A DNA stretch of 64,000 nt from Aeromicrobium terrae. Its GTDB lineage: Bacteria > Actinomycetota > Actinomycetes > Propionibacteriales > Nocardioidaceae. Below the pieces are notes generated by a model. The model was not told where the DNA came from, searched no databases, and saw nothing but the letters and a program-made list of their open reading frames with translations. Below are positions 25,599-33,953 of the stretch, one piece after another (position 1 is the first letter of the stretch; each line of letters begins with the position of its first letter). The stretch lies in the NCBI RefSeq assembly GCF_008039565.1, contig NZ_VDUX01000008.1, positions 101,801 to 165,800 on the forward strand. The letters are read 5' to 3'. Both the position numbers and the translations under genes were made by a program.

Positions 25599-27026
25599 AT
25601 GACGCATCGTGCGAGCTTGCTGGGGCGCGGATACGCAGGTCACCGCCTGGACTCTCCGCGTCTCCGGTTCCGTCGCGCCCTGGCGCTGTGCGCCATGACC
25701 GTCGTGGCCCCGGGGTCCGCCCAGGTCGCCGTCGGCCGTCGGTGGGTCGGGTGGGTCGCGCTCACGGCGTGGGCCGCGCTGCTCCTCGGTGGCGGGTACT
25801 ACGTGTGGCACGCCGGCACCGACCGCGTCTCCGCCCTCAACAACGCCTTCGACGCCGACGCCCTGCTGCGCCTCCGCATCGGCCTCGCGGTCGTCGTCAT
25901 CGCCTGGCTCGCCCTGTTCATCGACGCCTGGCGGCTGGCCCGCCCGTTCTCGCTGACGTTCTGGCGCGGCGCGCTCGTCATGGTGGTCAACACCGCCCTC
26001 GTGGCGGCGGTCGGCGGCTCCGCGGTCTTCGCGTCGGAGCTGCTGCAGGTGCAGCGTGACGTGGTGAAGACCGTCTTCAAGGCCACCAAGACGTCCGCGC
26101 CGCTGGAGGGCCGCTACAACATCCTGCTGATCGGCGCCGACTCCGGGAAGGACCGCACCGGCATCCGGCCGGACTCCCTGACCGTCGCGAGCATCGACGC
26201 GGGCACCGGCCGCACCGTGCTGGTCTCGATCCCGCGCAACCTCCAGAACGTGCCGTTCCCGGAGAGCTCTCCGATGCACCAGGTGTACCCGTACGGCTAC
26301 AACTGCGGCTCGGAGTGCCTGATCAACGCGGTCCACACGGCGGCGCAGAACCGCACGGACCTGTACCCGAACAGTGCCGACCCGGGCCTGGACGCCACCA
26401 TCGACGCGGTCGAGGGCGTCACGGACCTCAAGATCAACTACTACGTGATGGTCAACCTCAAGGGCTTCCGCAAGCTCGTCGACGCCGTCGGCGGCGTCGA
26501 GATGGACGTGAAGACCCGCATCGCGAAGTTCGGCCACGACGACGCCTGGAAGCAGCAGTACATCGAGCCCGGCAAGCAGGTCCTGGACGGCGACAACGCG
26601 CTCTGGTACGCCCGCAGCCGCGTCCAGTCCGACGACTACACCCGGATGGGCCGGCAGAAGTGCCTGATGGCGGCGATGCTCGACCAGCTCAGCCCGCAGA
26701 AGGTCGTGCTCAACGCCAAGGACATCGCGGCCTCCGGCAAGGAGCTCCTGAGCACGAACCTGCCGGCCAAGGAGCTCGGCCAGTTCGCCGACCTCGCGCT
26801 GAAGTCCCGCGGCGAGAAGGTGCGCACCGTCTCGCTCGTCCCGCCCGTGGTCAACACGATCACGCCCGACTTCGCGGCCATCCACCGGATGATCGACGAG
26901 GCGATCCAGAAGTCCGAGCGCAACGTGCCGCCGGACCCGAAGTCGACGGACGACCCGGAGACCTCCAAGCCCAACGACACCCAGTCGTCGGCCAACACCA
27001 CCGACGACCTCGCCGCCTCCTGCTAG
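25599..27026 (+). CDS. LCP family glycopolymer transferase, second multi-helix paralogue
   Basis: A 475-residue paralogue of the preceding gene with the same plan: TM2-like start (PGSAQVAVGRRWVGW), about four N-terminal helices up to residue 150, and the LCP catalytic domain (about 165-410) with LLIGADSGKDRTGIRPDS, SIPRNLQNV, LINAVHTA, VDAVGGVEMDV and LWYARSRVQSDDYTRMGRQ. It also ends in cysteine after DDLAAS. GATAAT at 25563-25568 is a good -10 and GTGAGG precedes the ATG, so it has its own promoter although it lies 75 bp after its paralogue. The stop overlaps the convergent ABC ATPase gene by 4 bp. Confidence 0.9.
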   Translation: MTHRASLLGRGYAGHRLDSPRLRFRRALALCAMTVVAPGSAQVAVGRRWVGWVALTAWAALLLGGGYYVWHAGTDRVSALNNAFDADALLRLRIGLAVVVIAWLALFIDAWRLARPFSLTFWRGALVMVVNTALVAAVGGSAVFASELLQVQRDVVKTVFKATKTSAPLEGRYNILLIGADSGKDRTGIRPDSLTVASIDAGTGRTVLVSIPRNLQNVPFPESSPMHQVYPYGYNCGSECLINAVHTAAQNRTDLYPNSADPGLDATIDAVEGVTDLKINYYVMVNLKGFRKLVDAVGGVEMDVKTRIAKFGHDDAWKQQYIEPGKQVLDGDNALWYARSRVQSDDYTRMGRQKCLMAAMLDQLSPQKVVLNAKDIAASGKELLSTNLPAKELGQFADLALKSRGEKVRTVSLVPPVVNTITPDFAAIHRMIDEAIQKSERNVPPDPKSTDDPETSKPNDTQSSANTTDDLAASC

Positions 27027-27769
27027 GAGGCCTCGTACGCGGCGATGACCTCGTCGGTGGGGCCGTCCATCATCAGGTCGCCCTGGTTGATCCAGAGCAC
27101 CCGGTTGCAGGTGTCGGCGATGGAGCGCATCGAGTGGCTGACCAGGAACACGGTGCCGGCGTTGTCGCGGATCTCGCGGATCTTCGCCTCGCTGCGGTCG
27201 CGGAACGTCTTGTCGCCGACGGCGAGGGCCTCGTCGACGATGAGGATCTCGTGCTGGCGAGCCGTGGCGATCGCGAACTTGAGCCGGGCGGTCATGCCGG
27301 AGGAGTACGTGCGCATCGGCAGCTCGATGAACTTGCGGAGCCCGGCGAACTCGACGATCTCGTCGTACTTCTCGTGGATCTCCTCCAGCGTCAGGCCGAG
27401 CGCGAGGCCGCCGAGGATGACGTTGCGCTCACCGGAGAGGTCCTTGATCAGCGCGGCGCCGACGCCGAGCATGCTCGGTCGCGACGCCGCGTAGATCGAG
27501 CCCTGCGACGTGGGGGTCAGCCCGACGATCGCCCGCATCAGCGTGGACTTGCCCGACCCGTTCGAGCCGATGACGCCGATGCTGTCGTTCTCGTACGCGG
27601 TGAACGAGACGCCCTTGAGCGCGTGCACGGTGCGGGTCTTGCGGCTGCGCTGGAGGATCTTGCGCGCCGAGTCGGCCGCCGTCGCACGCTTGCCGGTGGC
27701 GAGCACCCGGTACTCGACGTGCACGTCGTCGGCGATGACGACGGGCTTGCGGTCAGTCGGTGCGGCCAT
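27023..27769 (-). CDS. ABC transporter ATP-binding protein, Wzt/TagH/RfbE type
   Basis: A 248-residue ABC ATPase of the polysaccharide/teichoic acid exporter group (Wzt, TagH, M. tuberculosis RfbE). Walker A GSNGSGKSTL near 65-74, signature YSSGMTARL near 160-168, Walker B ILIVDEALAVGD near 180-191 and the H-loop histidine in LVSHSMRS. It lacks the C-terminal carbohydrate-binding extension of some Wzt proteins, so export is likely coupled to lipid-linked polymer as in TagH. It overlaps the permease gene by 17 bp, forming a two-gene exporter unit facing three LCP ligases. Confidence 0.93.
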   Translation of the reverse strand: MAAPTDRKPVVIADDVHVEYRVLATGKRATAADSARKILQRSRKTRTVHALKGVSFTAYENDSIGVIGSNGSGKSTLMRAIVGLTPTSQGSIYAASRPSMLGVGAALIKDLSGERNVILGGLALGLTLEEIHEKYDEIVEFAGLRKFIELPMRTYSSGMTARLKFAIATARQHEILIVDEALAVGDKTFRDRSEAKIREIRDNAGTVFLVSHSMRSIADTCNRVLWINQGDLMMDGPTDEVIAAYEAS

Positions 27770-28610
27770 AGCGCTCCTCCGCGGCCCAGAAGAAGAGGAC
27801 GCCGATGATCAGCGTGCCGACGGCCCACACGCCGGAGTACAGCCAGTACTCGGCCTTGACGGCGTAGTACGTGCCGTCGAGCAGCAGGCCGCGACCCAGG
27901 CTCATGAACTCGTGGATGGGTTGGAAGTCCGCGATCTTCAGGACCGTCGGGTGCTCCTGGAAGCGCTTCTCGACGCTGAAGAAGACGCCGGACGTGTAGA
28001 AGAAGAACCGCGAGATGAACGGCAGCAGCTGCGTGAGGTCGCGGAAGTGGACCGTGAGGCGCGCCGTGATCAGGGTGAGGCCGGCGTTGAAGACCGTGAA
28101 GAGCACGACGAGCGGGACGAGCAGCAGCCACGCGGGCTTGGGCACCGTGCCGAACGCGGTGACGATGACCAGCATGATCACGACCATCGGCACGAACTGC
28201 AGCAGCCGTTGGGTGACCAGGGCGAGCGGCAGCGCCATCCGCGGGAAGCTCAGGCTCTGCACCAGGGCGGCGTTCGACGTGATCGACTTCGAGCCGGTGG
28301 TGAAGCACGTCGAGAAGAACTCGAACATGAACACGCCGATGATCAGGAACTCGACGAAGTGCGCCGGCCGGGCGTTGCTACCGAGCAGGATGCCGAAGAT
28401 CGTGCCGTAGACGCCGGCGTTGATCAGCGGCTTGAGGACGACCCAGCCCATGCCGAGGCGGTTGCGGCCGTTCTCGGCCTCGATCCGGAACCGGGCGAGC
28501 GAGTACACGAACTCACGGCGACGCCAGACGTCGGACAGGTAGTGACCGAGGGGAGGACGCCCGCCGACCTTGTGGAGGCCTGCGCGCGCCGCGTCTTCGG
28601 CGAGACTCAT
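27753..28610 (-). CDS. ABC transporter permease, Wzm/TagG/RfbD type
   Basis: A 285-residue ABC-2 type permease with six predicted membrane helices (first near 58-80, last near 258-278). Family-typical N-terminal region RREFVYSLARFRIEAENGRNRLGMGWVVLKPLINAGVYGTIFG-like sequence marks it as a polysaccharide exporter. With the overlapping ATPase it should flip or export an undecaprenyl-linked glycopolymer (galactan, teichoic or teichuronic type) to the outer face. TAGACT on the minus strand lies about 40 bp upstream of the ATG and GAGAGG about 8 bp upstream, so it has its own promoter and leader. Confidence 0.93.
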   Translation of the reverse strand: MSLAEDAARAGLHKVGGRPPLGHYLSDVWRRREFVYSLARFRIEAENGRNRLGMGWVVLKPLINAGVYGTIFGILLGSNARPAHFVEFLIIGVFMFEFFSTCFTTGSKSITSNAALVQSLSFPRMALPLALVTQRLLQFVPMVVIMLVIVTAFGTVPKPAWLLLVPLVVLFTVFNAGLTLITARLTVHFRDLTQLLPFISRFFFYTSGVFFSVEKRFQEHPTVLKIADFQPIHEFMSLGRGLLLDGTYYAVKAEYWLYSGVWAVGTLIIGVLFFWAAEERYGRTD

Positions 28611-28662
28611 CCGCGGGCCTCTCGTGATCGTGGTTGGGCGCGGACGAGTCTAGTGGATCGCC

Positions 28663-29328
28663 TCATGCGATCCGGGCTCGCTCCTGGTCGGCCACGCCGG
28701 TCAGCGCGTCGGGCGTGGCGGACGTCACGAGCACGAGCGAGCCACCGCCGAGTGCGGCCGCCACGAGGAGGTCCGCGTCGCGTCGCACCGTGCCCGGCTC
28801 CACGAGCAGGCGTTCGGCCGACGGAGCGGTCCCGGAGGCCAGCTCGGCATGGGTCAGCTCCTCGCCGTCGAGGTCGATCGCGACGGTCTGGGCGGTCGGC
28901 GGGTCGAGCGCCAGGAAGACGTCGCCGTGGGGCGGCACCTCGGCACCGAGGTCGAGGAAGCCTTCAGGGGGCTCGGCGAAGCGGGCGCCGAGCGGTCGCA
29001 GCGACGCGGCGACGCGGAGCGGCTCGTCGGCCACGAGGTCGGGACCGCTGACGCCGATGTCCGCCTCCACGTCGACGACCGCGGCACCGACGGTCCAGCA
29101 GGAGAGCAGCCAGACGAACCGCAGCCAGTGGCTCGGCAGCCCGATGCGCACGCGGCTGCCCGGTGCGGCGTCGAGGTCCTCGACGAGGAAGTTGGACGTC
29201 TTGGCGACCCAGTTCGCGGTGGTGACCCCGCTCAGCTCGACCCGCTCGCCGGTGGCCTGGTCGTAGTACGTGAGGAACGGGGCGGCCGGCTGGGGGAGCG
29301 CGTCCAGGAGGCGATCGAGCGTGGGCAC
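28663..29328 (-). CDS. TIGR03089 family protein
   Basis: A 221-residue actinobacterial protein resembling the N-terminal half of acyl-adenylate-forming enzymes (TIGR03089): the opening LLDALPQPAAPFLTYYDQATGERVELS-like strand, TTANWVAKTSNFL near 38-50, GSRVRIGLPSHW near 58-69 and WTVGAAVVDVEAD near 79-91. The AMP-binding P-loop and C-terminal catalytic domain of true adenylating enzymes are absent, so it is unlikely to be a complete ligase. GTG at 29328 fits the family start and is 7 nt after TACTCT (29336-29341, minus), predicting a leaderless transcript. It is divergent from whiB. Function unknown. Confidence 0.85.
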   Translation of the reverse strand: MPTLDRLLDALPQPAAPFLTYYDQATGERVELSGVTTANWVAKTSNFLVEDLDAAPGSRVRIGLPSHWLRFVWLLSCWTVGAAVVDVEADIGVSGPDLVADEPLRVAASLRPLGARFAEPPEGFLDLGAEVPPHGDVFLALDPPTAQTVAIDLDGEELTHAELASGTAPSAERLLVEPGTVRRDADLLVAAALGGGSLVLVTSATPDALTGVADQERARIA

Positions 29329-29367
29329 GCCCGTCAGAGTAGGCGACACGCCGAGGAAACCGGGAAT

Positions 29368-29416
29368 CTTGGAATTCGGCTTGACTTGTGAGAGTGAACA
29401 GGCGTGTAATTCCAAG
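29368..29416 (+). promoter_or_regulatory. whiB promoter flanked by a 9-bp inverted repeat
   Basis: TTGACT (29381-29386) and TGTAAT (29405-29410) with an 18-bp spacer form the clearest sigma-70-type promoter in the window; the -10 ends 7 nt before the ATG, so the mRNA is probably leaderless. The promoter is framed by a perfect inverted repeat, CTTGGAATT (29368-29376) and AATTCCAAG (29408-29416), centre-to-centre 40 bp. A dimeric or looping regulator could bind both arms; the right arm covers the start site. Confidence 0.7.
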
Positions 29417-29417
29417 T

Positions 29418-29672
29418 ATGTCATTCGATGAGGCTCTGCTCGAGTCAGACGACGAAGAGCTCATGTGGCAGGAGCGTGCGCTGTGCGCTCAGACCGACCC
29501 CGAGGCGTTCTTCCCCGAGAAGGGCGGATCGACGCGCGAGGCGAAGCGGGTCTGCCTCACGTGCGACGTGCGGGGCGAGTGCCTCGAGTACGCTCTGGCG
29601 CACGACGAGCGGTTCGGCATCTGGGGCGGTCTGTCCGAGCGCGAGCGGCGGAAGCTCAAGAAGCGCGCCTGA
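29418..29672 (+). CDS. whiB2: WhiB family transcriptional regulator (WhiB2/WhmD type)
   Basis: An 84-residue iron-sulfur transcription factor. The four cluster ligands are C23, C46, C49 and C55 (Cx22Cx2Cx5C), followed by the GIWGG beta-turn at 67-71 and a basic C-terminal tail (RERRKLKKRA) that contacts DNA. WhiB2 (Streptomyces WhiB, mycobacterial WhmD) works with WhiA or the vegetative sigma factor in cell division control. Identity as WhiB2 rests on size, TIGR03089 as divergent neighbour and the downstream DUF3499-manB-ahcY-mtrAB order shared with mycobacteria. The promoter is strong and flanked by an inverted repeat; translation is predicted leaderless. Confidence 0.93.
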   Translation: MSFDEALLESDDEELMWQERALCAQTDPEAFFPEKGGSTREAKRVCLTCDVRGECLEYALAHDERFGIWGGLSERERRKLKKRA

Positions 29673-29706
29673 GCGTCCTTTTCCTCGTCCACTAGGCTCG
29701 GCGCCT

Positions 29707-32532
29707 ATGGACGAAACCGGGTTGTCGCGCCACTGGCTCGACGATCCGCCCACCGTGGGAGCGGTGCTCGTGGCCCACAACGGCGCCGCGTGGCTGCCGA
29801 AGGTGCTGGCCTCGTTCGCCGACATGTTCCACGCCCCCGCCGCCTGGCGCGTGGTCGACGTCAGCTCCACCGACGGCAGCGCCGACCTGCTGCGTGACTC
29901 CTTCGGTCCGGACCGCATCACGTACGCGCCGTCGGGCACCGGTTTCGGTGAGGCGGTGCGCCTCGGCGTCGAGTCGCTCCCGCGCACCGACTGGATCTGG
30001 CTGCTGCACGACGACGCCGCGGTCCTGCCCGGCACGCTCGCCGGCCTGCTCGACGTCGCCACGTCCGCCGACGACATCGGGGCCGTGGGGCCGAAGATCC
30101 GGGAGTGGCCGTCGCTGCGGCGTCTGCTCGAGGTCGGGCTGACCGTCACCAACACCGGAGCGCGCGAGACCGGGCTGGAGACGGGCGAGCCGGACGCCGG
30201 GCAGCACGACCGCCCGCGCGACGTCCTCGCGGTCAACAGCGCCGGCATGCTGGTGCGCCGCGACGTCTGGGACGAGCTCGACGGCTTCGACCCGAACATC
30301 CCGCTGCACTTCGACGACATCGACTTCGGGTGGCGCCTGGCGCGCGCCGGCTACCGCACACGTACCGCGCCCGGCGGCGTGCTGTTCCACGCCGAGGCGA
30401 GCCGGCGCGGCACGCGTCGCCGCACCGCCGGCGACGTCCCCCCGTGGGAGGCCCGCCGCGCCGCGCTGCACACGATGCTCGCGAACTCGCAGGGGGCGCG
30501 GTTCTACTGGCAGTACCTGCGGCTGTTCGTCGGGTCGCTCCTGCGCGTGCTCGGCTTCCTGGTGAGCAAGGACCCGGAGTCGGCCTCCGACGAGCTGCTC
30601 GCCCTCCGCGCCGTCTACGCCCACCCGATGGACCTGCGAGCAGCGCGCCGGTCGCGGGCCATGACGTCACGTCGCCGCAACCGCGACTTCTCCGGGCTCT
30701 TCGCCCCGTTCTGGCTCCCGTACCGGCACGGCTACGACGCGATCCGTGACGCCGTCGTGGCGCTGGTGAAGCCGGAGGCGGTCGAGACCGTCGGCCGGCG
30801 CTCGACCCTCGGCGACCAGAGCCCCGACGACGCCGACGACCTCGACGACGGCCCGACGCTCCTGCAGCGCCGGCCCTGGCTGGTCGCCGCGCTCGTCCTG
30901 TTCGCCCTGTCCTTCGTCGCCGGGCGCGGCCAGTTCGGCGGCGTCGACGGCGGCTCGCTCGTCGGCGGCGCGCTGCCGCCCACACCGGACACCGCAGGCG
31001 ACTGGTGGCAGCTGGTCGTCGAGCGCAGCCACGACATCGGTCTCGGCAGCACGTCCATCGGCCCGGTCTTCTCGCTGCTGCTCGCGGCGGTGGCCACGCC
31101 GGTCTGGTTCCGGCCGAGCGCGGTGGTCACGTTCCTCATGCTGTTCGCGGTGCCGCTCGCGGGCCTCACGGCGCACCGCCTCGGCCGTCGCATCACGCCG
31201 CGCCGCGGCCTCCGCATCGTGTGGGCGGTCTCGTACGCCCTGGCCGTCGTCGCCACGGGCGCGGTCGCCCAGGGCCGCATCGGCACCGTCGTCGCGCTGA
31301 TCGTCCTGCCGATCGTGGTGAACACCGCCGGTCAGCTCGTCGACGCGCCCGGCTGGCAGCTCGGCCTGCGCCTCGGCATCTGGGTCTCCGTCGCCGCCGC
31401 GTTCGCGCCGGTGGTGCTGCCGATCTGCCTCGCCGGCCTGGTGCTCCTGGTCGTCCTCGAGGGCCGGTGGGTCCTGCGCGACGGCATCATCGCCGCCGTC
31501 GTCCCGCTCGTCCTGCTCGGGCCGTGGCTGGTGCAGCGCGCCCTCCACCCGCTGCGGATGTGGTGGGAGGCCGGCTACCCGCTCCCGGGCGAGCGGCCCG
31601 GTCTCGACACCGCCGTCGACCTCGCCCTCGGCCGGGCCGGCGGCCCCGGCGCTGCGCCCGCGTGGCTGTCCGCCGGACTCGTCGTGCTCGCCGTGCTGGC
31701 CCTGGTGCCCACCCGGACCCGCGCGTACGTGCAGGTCAGCTGGGTCGTGGCCCTCGTCGGACTGGCGTTCGCCGTCCTCGGCACGACGCTCACGTACAGC
31801 ACACCGGCCGGCGCCTCCGACATCACGCCGTGGGTCGGGGTCCCGGTCGTCATCTGGACGGCCGGGCTGCTCACGGCCGTCCTGGTGGCCGCCCCGGAGG
31901 TGGGCGGACTGCCTCGTCCGATGCTCGCCGGTCTGGCCGTCCTGGCGCTGCTCCTCCCGGTCGGCACCGGCGCCTGGTGGCTGGTGCGCGGCGTGAACGA
32001 CCCGCTGGAGCACAGCCGCCCGGACGTCGTCCCGGCGTTCATGGTGCAGCGCCCCGGCGACACGCTGGTGGTCACCGGATCGGTCGAGCGCGGCGTCGAC
32101 CTCCGCGTCGTCCGTGGCGACGGGCCGTTCCTCGGCCAGGAGGCGCTGGTGCCCGACGACGAGCGCACCGACCGGGCCCGGGCCGCGGTGAGCCGTCTCC
32201 TCGCACGCGCGTCGGTGAGCGACGTCCGCGCGCTCAGCGCCATCGGCGTCGACGCCATCTACGCCCCGCGGGCCGACCCGGAGGTGGCGCGTCGCATCGA
32301 CTCCGCACCGCTCCTCGAGCCCGCCGGCAGCGACCGTCCCGGCTCGCGGGTGTGGTTCCTCAGCGGTAAGCCGAACACCGCCCACGCCGACGGTCCGGCG
32401 TGGCACTGGGTCCTCGGCGTCGGCCAGGCGTTCCTGTGGGTCGCCGCGATCGTCCTCACCGCCCCGGTGCGCCGTCGTCACGTGCCGGTGGCGCTCGGCG
32501 ACGAGGACGAGCTCGACGAGGTGACGTCATGA
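29707..32532 (+). CDS. Membrane glycosyltransferase, GT2 family with long C-terminal membrane domain
   Basis: A 941-residue protein. Residues about 15-300 are a GT-A family 2 domain: AVLVAHNGAAWLPKVLASF, the DVSSTDGSADLL nucleotide site, the metal motif LLHDDA near 100, and the acceptor-side FDDIDFGWRLARAGYRT near 198-214. Residues about 395-790 hold some ten membrane helices separated by short loops, and a periplasmic C-terminal domain (about 785-900) precedes a final helix near 900-918. It probably transfers a sugar from a nucleotide or lipid donor to an envelope acceptor. TAGGCT is 8 nt before the ATG at 29707. The following DUF5719 gene overlaps by 4 bp, implying a paired function. Confidence 0.87.
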   Translation: MDETGLSRHWLDDPPTVGAVLVAHNGAAWLPKVLASFADMFHAPAAWRVVDVSSTDGSADLLRDSFGPDRITYAPSGTGFGEAVRLGVESLPRTDWIWLLHDDAAVLPGTLAGLLDVATSADDIGAVGPKIREWPSLRRLLEVGLTVTNTGARETGLETGEPDAGQHDRPRDVLAVNSAGMLVRRDVWDELDGFDPNIPLHFDDIDFGWRLARAGYRTRTAPGGVLFHAEASRRGTRRRTAGDVPPWEARRAALHTMLANSQGARFYWQYLRLFVGSLLRVLGFLVSKDPESASDELLALRAVYAHPMDLRAARRSRAMTSRRRNRDFSGLFAPFWLPYRHGYDAIRDAVVALVKPEAVETVGRRSTLGDQSPDDADDLDDGPTLLQRRPWLVAALVLFALSFVAGRGQFGGVDGGSLVGGALPPTPDTAGDWWQLVVERSHDIGLGSTSIGPVFSLLLAAVATPVWFRPSAVVTFLMLFAVPLAGLTAHRLGRRITPRRGLRIVWAVSYALAVVATGAVAQGRIGTVVALIVLPIVVNTAGQLVDAPGWQLGLRLGIWVSVAAAFAPVVLPICLAGLVLLVVLEGRWVLRDGIIAAVVPLVLLGPWLVQRALHPLRMWWEAGYPLPGERPGLDTAVDLALGRAGGPGAAPAWLSAGLVVLAVLALVPTRTRAYVQVSWVVALVGLAFAVLGTTLTYSTPAGASDITPWVGVPVVIWTAGLLTAVLVAAPEVGGLPRPMLAGLAVLALLLPVGTGAWWLVRGVNDPLEHSRPDVVPAFMVQRPGDTLVVTGSVERGVDLRVVRGDGPFLGQEALVPDDERTDRARAAVSRLLARASVSDVRALSAIGVDAIYAPRADPEVARRIDSAPLLEPAGSDRPGSRVWFLSGKPNTAHADGPAWHWVLGVGQAFLWVAAIVLTAPVRRRHVPVALGDEDELDEVTS

Positions 32533-33920
32533 ACTCGATGGGCAGCCGCGTGCTGCGCACCGACCGGCCGGACCTCGCCGCGAGGCTGCGCAACCTCGCA
32601 CCGCCGGTCGTCGGGGCGGGCCTGCTCGTGCTCGCCGCGGTCGTCCCCGCCGGCGGCGACGACAGCCGTCCGCCCGTCCCCGTCACGGTCCAGGAGTCCT
32701 CGTACGCCTGCCCGGCGGGCCAGGACATCACCGTCGCGGCGGGCCAGGTCGAGCGCGGCACCGGGGCCACCGCCCAGGCCCTCCCCGGCAAGACCCCGGT
32801 CACCGCCCTTGCCGACGCCGGCGCGTGGCGCACCACCCAGGCCACCGGGTCGGGCGTCATCGTGCGTCAGAAGGGCCGGGCGTCCGGCGCCGTCGGCTTC
32901 TACGCCGGCACGGCGAGCAAGAAGCACGGCGGCGGCCTCGCGGTCGGGTCGTGCCCCGCGACGTTCGAGGAGGGCTGGTTCCTCGGCCTGGGGTCCGGCG
33001 CCGAGCACGAGTCCACCCTCGTCCTCACCAACCTCTCGGAGTCGCCGGCCGTCGCCGACCTCACGTTCTGGGGACCGCGCGGACCGGTCGACGCGATCGA
33101 CGCCGACGGGATCGTGGTCGACCCCTTCACCACCAAGCGGGTCAAGCTCGCCGACCTGGCGGCGGGGGAGCCCGAGCTGGCCGTGCACGTGGTCCGGCGG
33201 CGCGGCTCGCTGTCCGTGGTGGCCGACGACGAGTCGACGGCCGTCTTCAAGGGGACGGAGCCGGTCAGCAGCTCCCTCGCACCGAGCCGGAGCCAGGTCG
33301 TGCCCGGCCTGCCCGGCGACGCGGACGGCCGCACGCTGCTGCTGCTCAACCCGGGCGAGCAGTCGGCCCGGGTGGGGGTCCGGGTCATCGGCCCGAAGAG
33401 CACGTTCACGCCGCAGGGCCTCGCGACGGTCAAGGTCGGTCCCGGCCGCCTCAAGGCCGTCGAGGTGCCGCGCTCGGCCGGCTCCGGCCGCATCGCGCTG
33501 CGGCTGACGTCCGACCATCCCGTCGCCGCCTCGGTGCGGATCGCCCCGGACACCAAGGACCGTGCGTACGCCGAGGCCGTGGCGCCGCTCGAGGGCACGG
33601 CCGTCGTGCCGGTCGAGCTCGGCGACGACCTGAAGGCCCCCGAGCTGGTACTGACCGCTCCGCGTCGTGCGGGATCTGCGCACCTCGTCGCCTACGACGC
33701 CCGGATGCGCCGCCTGGCCGAGCACGACGTCACGATCGCGGCCGGCACCACGCAGCACGTCGCGCTCGCCAAGGAGCTCAAGGCCAAGGGGATCGCCTAC
33801 GTCCTCCTGACCGTGCGCGGCACCGTGCTCGGCGCGGCCACGTACACCGACGGCCACCGCGTCAGCTCGCTCGTGCTCGCCCCGGCGCCCGTCACCGTGC
33901 TCGGGCCGCAGGTCCGGTAG
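32529..33920 (+). CDS. DUF5719 family exported protein
   Basis: A 463-residue protein with an N-terminal signal anchor (about 25-43) and an extracytoplasmic beta-rich body containing repeated Ig-like units (for example TLVLTNLSESPAVADLTFWGP near 178-198 and TLLLLNPGEQSARVGVRVIG near 273-292). Two cysteines (C55 and C138 region) could form a disulfide. It is the usual partner of the upstream glycosyltransferase in actinobacteria (DUF5719) and overlaps it by 4 bp (ATGA). No catalytic motif seen; a scaffolding or substrate-binding role outside the membrane is inferred from topology. Confidence 0.82.
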   Translation: MNSMGSRVLRTDRPDLAARLRNLAPPVVGAGLLVLAAVVPAGGDDSRPPVPVTVQESSYACPAGQDITVAAGQVERGTGATAQALPGKTPVTALADAGAWRTTQATGSGVIVRQKGRASGAVGFYAGTASKKHGGGLAVGSCPATFEEGWFLGLGSGAEHESTLVLTNLSESPAVADLTFWGPRGPVDAIDADGIVVDPFTTKRVKLADLAAGEPELAVHVVRRRGSLSVVADDESTAVFKGTEPVSSSLAPSRSQVVPGLPGDADGRTLLLLNPGEQSARVGVRVIGPKSTFTPQGLATVKVGPGRLKAVEVPRSAGSGRIALRLTSDHPVAASVRIAPDTKDRAYAEAVAPLEGTAVVPVELGDDLKAPELVLTAPRRAGSAHLVAYDARMRRLAEHDVTIAAGTTQHVALAKELKAKGIAYVLLTVRGTVLGAATYTDGHRVSSLVLAPAPVTVLGPQVR

Positions 33921-33953
33921 GCGGGGGTGCCGGGCCGTGGGCGGCTGATGTGA

